From NCBI GenBank assembly GCA_963682055.1, contig OY821750.1:932501-996500 (forward strand): a stretch of 64,000 nucleotides of DNA, in the 5' to 3' direction. The DNA is from Primula veris. Lineage: Eukaryota; Streptophyta; Magnoliopsida; Ericales; Primulaceae. Shown piece by piece: positions 10,750 through 20,757 of the stretch (positions are counted from its first letter, which is position 1; each line of letters begins with the position of its first letter). A model generated the notes under the pieces. That model did no database searches. It was given only the letters and a program-made list of their open reading frames with translations, and was not told the DNA's origin. Position numbers and translations under genes: made by a program.

Positions 10750-11859
10750 GTGACAGCATAGGACAATAACAATTGAGAGGTCAACATCCGAGAAATTTCA
10801 TTTTGGGTCCGTCCCTAAGGATGCTTGATCAAAACTGGTGCAATACCTAGTCAGGTTAATTTATACTCGTGAATAGAGGTTTTACCTATTGTAAAATGTC
10901 TCAACTATGTTAAAAATATATTTATGATAGTACAAAAGTTGGACGGGTTATCTAATTATGTCTATGTTGGATAGAAAGTCAAAATTGCATGATTTTTTCA
11001 AGTGGATTATAAATGAAATTTGGTAACTCGTTGCTGATGTCCAAGGAAACCACAATTGTAAAGAATCAAATTCACTAGTAGATTTTCTTGGGAAGCTTGA
11101 CGGCATTTAACCATCAATTCAAATAAATATGAAGATTTTCTTATAGAATAGAAAGGTCTAATCACAGCTGATGTGATAAAATTATATAATTTGAGAAAAG
11201 AAAAGGACTTAATAAGTGAAGAGAGAAGCACTATAGAAGAAGTAAAAAAGTTGCAGATCCAAACAAGTATAGTGGTCAACGACACACAAACAGTAAAATC
11301 CAAGTTCGAAGAAGATGATCAAGTTCAATTAAGTCACAAAGATAGAAGTAATTTCAATTAATCCTTTTTTGAACACCACCGCTTCATGTTTTGTTCGTAC
11401 GGATTTCCGACTATTAATTTAAAAAAAAATCATATTCATATGAGTTGATACGTTATGGTGCTATAGGTACCGTGGCAGTGCCAATGCTCATTTCTGATCC
11501 ATCACAGATACTGTTGAACAAATGATAGTTACAAGCATACTTTGATTATCGGAAACAAACTTGAAACTAATTTGAAACATGCCTGATTTTAGGCGTACTG
11601 ATGTTTATCAAGTTTTCATTTTGCAAAGTGCACATTTCTTAAAAGTTTTAAGTTACACAAGGTGATAGTGCCACCACCATTTTTATTTTTCCAAATTTGT
11701 CAACCAGACAACCACTAGAAATTGAAGGTCTTGGATGGAGTTGTGTTGATTTTATGTTAAACCAGTAGTACTTAATTTACATCAGTAGAGTCAGCTCCCA
11801 TTGGTCCAAATATAGATATCAAAGAGAACGGTTGAAGAACAAAAAATTGGGGTCTTATA
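10750..11859. other. Intergenic stretch, no confident gene
   Basis: A plus-strand stretch near 11030-11100 translates in part to CKESNSLVDFLGKLD, loosely like the end of a LINE RNase H domain, but stops surround it. A 62-codon ORF (11173-11361) is lysine/glutamate-rich and unrecognised. I would not call a gene here. Confidence 0.35.
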
Positions 11860-11864
11860 TTTTT

Positions 11865-12215
11865 TTTTACATTCGTTTATTCATTTTTTCCGGTTTTGTT
11901 TTCTTAATTTTTCCTTTTTTTACAATGATTTCTACTTTTATTTCCTTTTTGCACCTTTGTTTCTTAATTTTCTTTTATTTACCATGATTTGTATATTTTT
12001 TCTGTTTTAGTCAATTTTCAACCACTAAAACTCGGGACGAAAATAAAAAGAAAGTAAAAACCAAGATAAAAAAAAAGAAAAATTAAAAAAAAAAAGTTAC
12101 AAAAAAGAAATAAAAGTATAAACCATGTTAATAAAAATAAAAATTTAAGAAACCAATGTAAAAAAAAATGCAGAAACGAAGGTACGAAAAATGAATAAAC
12201 CGAAAAAATTGTTTA
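11865..12215. repeat. AT-rich fold-back sequence upstream of the pectinesterase
   Basis: The T-rich left half (containing TTTATTCATTTTTTCC and TTTCTTAATTTTTCC) and the A-rich right half (containing GAAAAATTAAAAAA and AATGAATAAACC) are rough inverted complements, with arms of about 160 bp. The central point is near 12020-12040. Similar words (CCAAATATAGATAT) sit on both sides, at about 11806 and 12253. It may be a decayed MITE; no TSD was established. Confidence 0.5.
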
Positions 12216-12493
12216 AGATACACTAATAACATAGTGTTGGATCCCGTCTTGATCCAAATATAGATATTGCAAAATGGAGAAAAACAACAACAATAATGTC
12301 CCATTTTAGACTGAACCAGTTTTATTTTTTATATTTGTACATAGATGTGAGTCCGATCTATATATGCCATTCACCCACCTCGTTTCTCCGGAGCCTCATG
12401 CATGATAATGTAGTCACTTAAACCCTTACCACATACTCATAACAAACCACCCCCATGCATGCATTATTCCTCTCTTTCTTAGAAAAATATATA

Positions 12494-12502
12494 CTATATA
12501 TA
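12494..12502 (+). promoter_or_regulatory. Probable TATA box of the pectinesterase gene
   Basis: The sequence ACTATATATAGGA stands about 50 bp before the start codon at 12548. That leaves a short leader of about 20 bp if transcription starts roughly 30 bp downstream. It is a good match in sequence and position, but the start site is not shown. Confidence 0.55.
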
Positions 12503-12547
12503 GGACTCTATAACATGCCTTCTAATGTACGGAAAAATTAAGTAACG

Positions 12548-15103
12548 ATGGCCGGGAAAGTGAAAAATACTGTGGCCAACTTCTTTATTCCATTCCTTAT
12601 TATTTTTGCAACCTTTAACGTAGTTATCTCTGATGATACGGTCCCAATACCACCAAGCAAAAGCCTTCTAACGGCATGGTTTCAGAACAACGTGAAACCG
12701 TTGTCTGAGAGGCAAAAAACCCTAGACCCCGTTCTGGTAGCGGCCGAGGGCGGGCCCAAGGTGATCAGGGTCAGTCAAGATGGGAAGGGGGATTTTAAGA
12801 CTATTACAGAGGCAGTAAATAGTATTCCAAGTGGAAATACTAAGCGTGTTGTTATTTCTATTGGAGGTGGTAATTATACGGAGAGGGTAAAAGTAGATAG
12901 GAGTAAGCCTTTTGTCACCTTTTATGGCAGCCCTAATGATATGCCGAAGTTGGTGTATGGGGGTGATGCTAAAGAATACGGAACCGTTGATAGTGCAACG
13001 TTAATTGTTGAATCAGATTATTTCATTGCTGCTAATATCATCATTGCGGTAAGTATGAATTTGAATTTTTCTTATCATATGGATGACATTATGACCTTGT
13101 GTATATATCATATATATGTGGGGGAAAACATCCATATATATTAGTAATTAAGTGCATATCACAATCTAGTAACGCTTTATCGTCTTATTGAAACATTATC
13201 AGAAATACAAATTATGTATGTTAGCAACTTACTTAGCTGTCTCTGGACAATATTTTCTTAGCTAGTGTGAAAGAAATAATTGACAGAGAAACCTAATTTT
13301 CTACATATAGCCATAGTGGTTAGCTGGAAAGTCATAAACTAATAATACAGTTCACCATGATATAAAGTCATGAACATTATGTACTGATAAACTCCAATTA
13401 CTGCGCTTGATTTAAGAGATTAAACCATATTCGTTAAGATTATGCATGGGTTGCTAGCTGATCCACATTTCAAAGATGTTTGCAAAATCTTTGTTGATTT
13501 AATATTCTTTTTTGAAAAAATAGAATTCAGCACCAAGACCAGATAATAAAAGAGAGGGGGCGCAAGCGGTGGCGTTTAGAATATCAGGTGATAAAGCCGC
13601 AATATACAACAGCAAAATCTATGGTTTCCAAGATACACTTTGTGATGACGTTGGCAAACATTTCTTTAAGGACTGTTACATTGAAGGCACCGTCGATTTT
13701 ATCTTTGGTGATGGCAGATCTCTCTATGTGGTATTTACTTGTATTGCGTCTCTCTTTTTTCTTTTTCTTTTGGTTTAACATCTATGATGTATATTTGATT
13801 TTGCACATAATCCCCGCTTTAGTAACTTAACTTGCATAAACTTGATTTATCCTCGATATAAAATTGGTTACTCAATCTTTGACTTGTTTAGGCCGTGTTT
13901 TTAAGCTTGTTTTATTTTATTTTTTGCTTCATAACTGCACTGTGTGCTCAGTTTTTTTTATCTTAAAAAGCTAGAAGCTTTTTGAACTTAGTTTATTCAC
14001 CACTTTCATACAAGTTAGCCAATTTGCTTATAAGTTACAACAAACAAGACCGATAGTTTTTGTACAAAATGTGTTAAATACTTATTCTGACCTAAGTCTA
14101 GTTTATAGTAAGTGACTATTTTTGCCCATTTTGTTAGCAAGAAAAGTAAATTGTTCTTCGTAGCTGAAAAGAGGAAGGATTTGTCAAACTTACACTTCAA
14201 AGGATCATATATACTTCTAAACTGCAATCAAAAAAATTCTAATTAACTTTACTCGCATTTTGTATAACTGTAGAACACAGAGATACATGTTATACCTGGG
14301 GACAAAGTTGCGGTTATCACTGCACAGGCCGGGAAAGGTGGTTCAGATCCAGGTGGATACTCTTTTGTGCATTGCAGAATAACTGGCACTGGTGGCATGG
14401 CATTTTTAGGGCGGGCTTGGAAACCATACGCGGAGGTTGTTTTTACGTACTCTGACATGAGTGATGTTGTCCATCCTGAAGGGTGGTCAGATTTTTTCGA
14501 CAAGAAAAATGACAAGTGAGTCTCTAATCTCTATTTTTTTCTCAGAACGTTCCTGTTTTACAATTTTTCCATGTTTACTTTATACTAAATGTGATTTACC
14601 AATTTCCACACACCTGCAAATATGATTTATAATTGTTCATAAATATATGAACACTTAATTATAAATATACCAAATTAAACGAATTCAGGTATTTTTCAAC
14701 TTGCCATGTTTACGACAGGTGTAGAATCCTTTTGGTATGCCTATAAAATTCTTTGAAGTTTTAAACTATCTAAACTACAAAAAGTAGTGATATACTTTTG
14801 GGAGGTAATTTAAATGTCGTTACTCGTGGGTTCGCAAATGGCTTATTTATTAAGGAAGCTTATTCCATTTAAGAAAAATCTAATCAACATACGATGTTCA
14901 AGTTAGTTTAAACTAATTGGTAATTTCCTGTAACCTGCAGCACTGTCATCTTTGGGGAGCATCAGTGCATAGGTGCTGGAGCGGACACTACAAAACGGAT
15001 CGGGTTCACCAAGAAGCTTAGTGCTGAAGAAGTGAAACCATATGTGAATCTTGGTTATATTCAGGCTTCGACATGGCTGCTCCCCCCTCCCAGCCTTAAT
15101 TAA
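12548..15103 (+). CDS. Pectinesterase (pectin methylesterase), type without PMEI pro-domain
   Basis: Four exons, 12548-13048, 13524-13730, 14274-14515 and 14941-15103, all bounded by GT-AG and keeping frame, give 370 residues. A hydrophobic N-terminal signal (about residues 10-28) directs it to the cell wall, where the enzyme removes methyl esters from homogalacturonan. Family residues are present: Gln181 (GAQAVAF), Gln203-Asp204 (GFQDT), Asp225 (VDFIFG), and Arg283 and Trp285 (LGRAW). The spacings of the first four match those of the carrot enzyme. There is no long pro-domain with PMEI helices, so this is the short class. The C-terminus has the usual G-Y-I-Q-A-S...W-L-L-P-P-P-S-L. The gene looks intact. 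A retrotransposon starts 58 bp after the stop and probably interrupts the 3' UTR or terminator. Confidence 0.93.
13885..14053. mobile_element. Small MITE-like insert in pectinesterase intron 2
   Basis: It starts near TTAGGCCGTGTTTTTAAGC and ends near ACAAACAAGACCGATAG, giving imperfect inverted ends (GGCCGTGTTT against AAACAAGACCG). Similar GGCCTTGTTTGGTTGC-type elements lie in LST8 introns and near 46040, so this may be a diverged member of the same family. Confidence 0.4.
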
Positions 15104-15442
15104 AGGAATGAAATTAGAGAGTAGCTAAATATAATAAAGAATGTCCAGTTATAATAATAACTGTTAGGATCAGATTTCTGGTCCTTATACTATTTGTTGT
15201 CTATTGATTTGAACTAAATAACTCTAGTTGAATGTTAAGAATTGAAACAGCCTTTTGGTTTCAAGTAAGGTTGCAACCTCAGTTGCAACCACAGTTCCAA
15301 CCTGCTGTTCTGCATGATTCTGTTCAATTCTTTAATTCTGCATTACTACTCTTTAATGATGATTAATTATTTTAAAGTATGCAGGATATATTCTCATATG
15401 TTCTTAAAGATTTAGTTTATGTATATTGAGAATATTAAAGTG

Positions 15443-15447
15443 ATAAG
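15443..15447. other. Target site duplication ATAAG, left of nested element
   Basis: ATAAG appears here and at 19928-19932. Joining the two sides gives AAAGTGATAAGAAAGATG, which matches the uninterrupted LTR at about 25859-25876 (on the minus strand). This proves the insertion site. Confidence 0.95.
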
Positions 15448-15644
15448 TGATCAACTCTTAGTCTTTTTAACTCGTTTTATTTGCTGCTGTTTTTATGAAA
15501 TTAACAAGTCCTTTATATAGACACAAGCCACTAATTACTCTCACCCCTTGGCCTTTCATCTACCAAGACTCTTGACCTTTTATTTTTCCACTAACTTATA
15601 AATTTAAGAACCCATTAAAAATAACATTTAATGTTTATTCAACA
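15448..15644 (-). repeat. 3' LTR of nested copia element
   Basis: A 197-bp terminal repeat starting TGATCAACTC and ending TTCAACA on the plus strand. It is the partner of 19731-19927. Confidence 0.95.
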
Positions 15645-15660
15645 AAACTCCCTCGTAAAC
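15645..15660 (-). other. Polypurine tract of nested copia element
   Basis: On the minus strand GTTTACGAGGGAGTTT lies between the pol stop codon and the 3' LTR, where plus-strand priming occurs. Confidence 0.65.
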
Positions 15661-18600
15661 TTAAATGCTTCTACCATCCATCATGCCAATCATCTTCTTG
15701 TATTTGTCGAGAAGTACTTTCGGTAGCGGTTTTGTGAAGATATCCGCAGCTTGATCCTGACTTGCCACATGCACCAATTCCACACTTCCTTCCTTCACAT
15801 GATCTCGGATAAAGTGAAAACGAACGTCGATGTGTTTGCTTCTTTCATGGTTCACTGGGTTCTTTGCCAACTCAATTGCTGATTTGTTGTCAACTTGAAT
15901 CACGGTTGCACCTAGTTGCTTTAGCTCCATCTTGCTCAACAAATTTCTAAGCCATATCGCATGACATACACACCAAGATGCTGCCACATATTCAGCTTCA
16001 CACGTCGAGAGCGTCACGATCGGTTGCTTCTTTGAAAGCCAAGTAAACGCAGTATCTCCCATAAAGAACACATATCCCGAGGTACTTTTTCGATCGTCTA
16101 TGTCTCCGCACCAATCGCTGTCGGAGTAGCCAACCAACTTGTAATCTTCTGCTTTTGAGTAGAACAACCCGAGTGACACCGTTCCTTGGATGTATCGTAG
16201 GATTCGCTTCAACGCCTTCCAATGTGAATAAACTGGCTCCTCCATGAACCGACTTACAATGCCGACACTTAATGAAAGATCCGGCCTTGTGCATGTGAGA
16301 TAGCGAAGGCTTCCTACCAAACTCCGGTGTCTACTCGCATCGACACGTTCTCCTCCATCGAACTTCGAGAGTTTTGCACCTGGTTCCATTGGAGTTGATA
16401 CCGGGTTGCAATTTCCCATCTTGTACTTCTTCAAAATCTCTTTTGCATATGTCTCCTGTGATACAAAGATACCTGTCTCTACTTGTCTAACCTCCAAACC
16501 AAGAAAAAACCTCATCAAGCCCAAGTCTGTCATATCAAATTCCCGTGTCATTGTGCCCTTAAACTCTTCTATCATCTCATCATTGTTACCCATAAAAATG
16601 AGATCATCGACATAAAGAGCAACAAATAATACCTTTCCTCCATTCTTCTTTGCATAAAGGGCATGCTCGTAGGGACATTGCTTGAACCCGTTCTCCTTGA
16701 AATATGTATCGATACGTGTATTCCATGCCCGCGGTGCTTGCTTCAACCCGTAAAGCGCCTTCTTCAATTTTAACACCTTCTTCTCTTCTCCGACTTTCAT
16801 ATACCCGGGTGGTTGTTCAATATAAACATCTTCTTCAAGCACACCATTCAAGAATGCCGACTTGACATCCATTTGAAATATCGGCCATTTGAATTGAGCA
16901 GCTTGTGAAATGAGTATTCGGATTGTCTCTATTCTTGCAACAGGAGCAAATACCTCATCATAGTCGATTCCTGCCTTTTGCTTGTATCCCTTCGCAACAA
17001 GTCGCGCCTTGTACCATTCTATCTCGCCTTGAGCATTCATCTTTTTCTTGAATACCCACTTCACACCAATAGGCTGACTTCCTTTCGACAATTCTGCTAG
17101 CTCTCATGTGTTGTTGCGGTCAATCGCCTTAATCTCTTCGTTCATGGCAGTTTGCCACTTCTTGTCTCGCAACGTCTCTTCAAAGCTGATGTTTTCAGCA
17201 TCTGCCAAAAGACATACAACATGTACCTCATTTGTCGAATCATACAAATCTTGCAAACTTCGCATTTTGGGTTGTCGTGGTTCATCTTCATTATCGGTAG
17301 TTTCAGAGTTTGTTGGTATGCTTGTTGGTGCAACGACTGATGATTCTCCAACTTCGATGATAACCGCTGTCGAATTGTTCCAGTCCCACTCGCTTGCTTC
17401 GTTTACTCGCACATCACGACTCACCATCACCTTTTTGCTTATCGGGTCGAGTAGCTTGTACCCTTTTGTCTTCTCATCATACCCAATAAAAATATACCTT
17501 TTGCTTTTGTCTTCGAGCTTCGTTCTTCGTTGATCCGGTACGTGTGCATAAGCCACACTACCGAACACTTTGAGATGAGAAACTGTCGGCTTTTGTCCGC
17601 TCCATACCTCTTGTGGTGTTTGATCATCTAACTTCACATGTGGACATCGATTTTGCACATAGATGGCACATTGCACGGCTTCTGCCCAGAATTCCTTCGG
17701 CATCTTCTTGCTCTTGAGCATTGATCGAACCATGTCGAGAATAGTCTGGTTCTTCCTCTCGGCCACACCGTTTTGTTGAGGAGAGTATGGTGCGGTTAGA
17801 AATCGCCTTATGCCTTGCTCCTCGCAATACTCCATGAAAGCCGTCGAAGTATACTCGCCACCTCTATCGGACCGTACGGCTTTGATGTGTCTACCAATTG
17901 CCTTCTCCACCATCACTTTGAACCTTTTGAACACCTCGAATGCCTCGGATTTTTCTTTCAAAAAATAAACCCAAGTCTTTCGTGAGAAATCATCGATGAA
18001 GGAGATGAAGTACCTTTTACCGCTAACAGATTCTGGGGTGATTGGTCCACAGATGTCGGTATGAATCAACTCGAGAGTATGTTTAGCTCGATATTCTGCC
18101 TTCTTTTGAAACGAGGTTCTACCTTGCTTGCCAAGCACACATTCTTCACAAAATTTGCCCTCATAGTCCATGTCCGGCAGCCCGTGCACCATGTTCTTCT
18201 TTGCTAACATTTTTAGACCACCATGATGTAGGTGACCAAAGCGGAGATGCCACAGCGACGCCTTGTCTTCTACGTCGACTCGCAAACATTTTTCTCGCAC
18301 GCTTCTCAAATTCAGTTTGTACATCCGATTTCTTCCCATCTCGACTCGAGCAACCAGACGCCCTTGTTTGTCCTTCAAGTGTAGTACCCAGTCTTTTAAA
18401 AGTATCGAGTAACCTTTCTCCGTGAGTTGCCCCAAACTTAGAATATTGGTCTTGAGGTCTGGTACGTAATAAACATCTTGGATTGACCCTATTAAGACAT
18501 CCTTTTGTAAGTAACAAACCGTACCTCGGCCTTTGACCTCCACCTTTGATGCATCTCCAAACGACACATGACCATCTTCAATCTTTTGCATCTCTTTGAA

Positions 18601-19713
18601 TAGGTACTCATGACCGCACATATGGTTGCTTGCCCCTGAGTCGAGGTACCACAAAGTGTCATTTTTGATGTTGACTTCATTTTGAGCCATCAAGAGAAAG
18701 TCTTCATTCGCTTCGTCTTCCAAGGCTAGGTTGGTTGTTTCTTCCACCTTTTTATCGGCTCGACAATCTTTTGCAAAATGCCCCATTTTACCACAATTAT
18801 AACATTTGTCGGAGTTGCAATCCTTCGCGTAGTGACCATACTTGTAACACTTGTAGCACTCGATGTTGGAATAGTTTGACCGGCCGCCTCTTCCTTGACC
18901 GCGTCCTCTTCCACGCCAATTTGGTTGGCTTGACTGTCCATTCTCCTTATAGTATCCTTCATAACTGCTGCCTTGACCACCGCGACCATTTCCACGACTT
19001 CCACGGCCACGACCTCTACCTCAAAAATTTTGAGAATAGAGTACATTTTTGTCTTTAATTGACGCCTTGGTTTGAAGTGCTTGCTCGAGCGTCTCCTCCT
19101 TTTTTTTCTTCTTACGTTGTTCGTGTGCCTCGAGAGAACCGGCAAGCTCATCGACTGTGAGCGTCACAAGGTCCTTTGACTCTTCTATCACGCATACAAT
19201 ATTCTCAAAATTGTCGGTTAATGATCTCAAAATCTTCTCCACAACTCGCGCATCAGTTAACGCTTCGCCATTACGAATGAGTTGGTTCACCACGACTTGT
19301 ACACGAGTGATGTAGTCAGAGACACTTTCCGACTCCTTCATCTTCATGCTCTCCAACTGGCCACCAAAAGTTTGGAGACGCACTTGCTTGACTCAGTCGG
19401 CTCCTTTGAACACTTTTTCTAAAATGTCCCACGTTCCTTTTGAAGTAGTTGCACCGGCAATCTTCTCAAAGCCCGACTCGTCAACGGCTCGGAACAACAT
19501 GTATAGTGCTGCCTTATCCTTTGATCGCGCCTCTTTCAACGTCTTGTTTTGAGCCGCCGTATATCCCGTGGTATTTGTTGGTTCTTCGAGACCTTCTTCG
19601 ACCACCTCCCACGCATCTTAAGATCCGAGAAGAGCTTTCATTTGAATGCTCCAGTTCTCATAGTTCGCCTTCGTTAGTCGTGGTAGCGGCATTTGACCCG
19701 TCATATTTGCCAT
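15661..19713 (-). pseudogene. gag-pol of nested copia element, one frame with four premature stops
   Basis: The ATG at 19713 opens a frame of 1351 codons that ends at 15661 without any frameshift. Four internal stops break it: TAA at codon 32 (19620-19618), TGA at codon 107 (19395-19393), TGA at codon 231 (19023-19021) and TGA at codon 870 (17106-17104). In order: gag core; Arg/Gly-rich stretch; two CCHC knuckles near 18850-18770; protease DSGASNH near 18630; pre-integrase zinc region; integrase with D, D, E in HTDICGP, VRSDRGGEY and SPQQNGVAERKN; RT with [12 protein letters not shown] and YVDDL; RNase H (SDSDWCGD); and the end ADIFTKPLP. The domains are otherwise full length. The four changes look like cytosine deamination. 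Confidence 0.93.
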
Positions 19714-19715
19714 TG

Positions 19716-19727
19716 GCTCTGATACCA
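19716..19727 (-). other. Primer binding site of nested copia element
   Basis: It reads TGGTATCAGAGC on the minus strand, complementary to initiator tRNA-Met, three bases from the 5' LTR. The gag start codon follows only a few bases downstream, so the leader is very short. Confidence 0.93.
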
Positions 19728-19730
19728 ATT

Positions 19731-19927
19731 TGATCAACTCTTAGTCTTTTTAACTCGTTTTATTTGCTGCTGTTTTTATGAAATTAACAAGGCCTTTATA
19801 TAGACACAAGGCACTAATTACTCTCACCCCTTGGCCTTTCATCTACCAAGACTCTTGACCTTTTATTTTTCCACTAACTTATAAATTTAAGAACCCATTA
19901 AAAATGACATTTAATGTTTATTCAACA
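19731..19927 (-). repeat. 5' LTR of nested copia element
   Basis: A 197-bp LTR paired with 15448-15644. The right edge TTCAACA is followed by the target duplication ATAAG. Confidence 0.95.
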
Positions 19928-20757
19928 ATAAGAAAGATGTTTCCTAAAAGTTATAAGGAGATTAGTTTTTAAAGATATGTTCACTTTAAACTAAGCTATC
20001 TAAATCTCTATTATTATGCAAATCTTTATCACGTGTTTCAATCTATGTTCTTTATCAAAATCAGTATGATACGTTTAAGATTGAATTAAATATGGAGATA
20101 ATGTTTTATATGTATATTTAGAAAGACTTTATCTCTAAAGATACTATCTTATATGTTCCTTGTTTTAGAAAAAGATTAACTCCTATTTCCAAGCTAGTTG
20201 TTAAACAGGTACTTTATTATGAAGATTGAGGTCAATCCTATGCTGAAGCATCTTGTGCTATATGGAAAGATTGAAGCCAATCAAAAGAGTAAAAAACAAT
20301 CATCAAGATCTTGAAGATAGAAGATTGTTTTTACCCCTTTATATAGTTGATAACTATGCTTGTAAAAGGTGTGTGTTCTAAATTATAAAGAACTCATTCT
20401 TGAGAGAATACACAGTGAGTTTTTAAAAGAAAACAATGGTGGGATGCCATTGATATTTTGAGTGATAGTTATAAGGTAGAAGCAATATAGAGATAGGCAG
20501 AAAAACCTAGAGGGATTCTGAGAGTTTTTCATTAAGACTTGAATCCTATATTGTAAGCTTTTATAATATCATAATCTGGGTGAGTGCCCCGGAGACGTAG
20601 TCCAGTTGGGTGAACTCCGTTGTTAAATGTGCGTGTGATTTAATTCAAGTACATTTAACTACATTGTTCTGTCCATCAATATACTTAGGTTCCAACTGTG
20701 GTTGCAACTTCACTTGGAACCTAACTGCAAAACTGCAACTAGAACTGCGGATAGGAC

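Larger units (their letters stand above)
15448..19927 (-). mobile_element. Complete nested Ty1/copia element, 4480 bp
   Basis: Both LTRs are 197 bp (15448-15644 and 19731-19927) and nearly identical. The element has a primer binding site, a single gag-pol frame on the minus strand, a polypurine tract and a perfect 5-bp target duplication. LTR differences are few (for example AAGTCC/AAGGCC near 15510 and 19793), so the insertion is fairly young. It is much more GC-rich than the surrounding Sirevirus. The compact size and short LTRs fit several copia lineages; I cannot assign one. Confidence 0.95.
15162..20757 (+). repeat. Inverted LTR of the aberrant Sirevirus, split by a nested element
   Basis: It is in plus orientation, from TGTTAGGATC to GGATAGGA, where a normal LTR would finish with ATTTCA. 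After removing the nested element 15448-19927 and one copy of ATAAG, about 1110 bp remain, against 1117 bp for a full LTR. At 20757 it joins directly to antisense RT sequence. The join shares a few bases (around CTGTCC) with the RT, which suggests microhomology. Confidence 0.88.

Noticed and set aside
11030..11361. LINE RNase H-like fragment and lysine-rich ORF
   Set aside because: The similarity is confined to about 15 residues and stops interrupt it; too weak to call.
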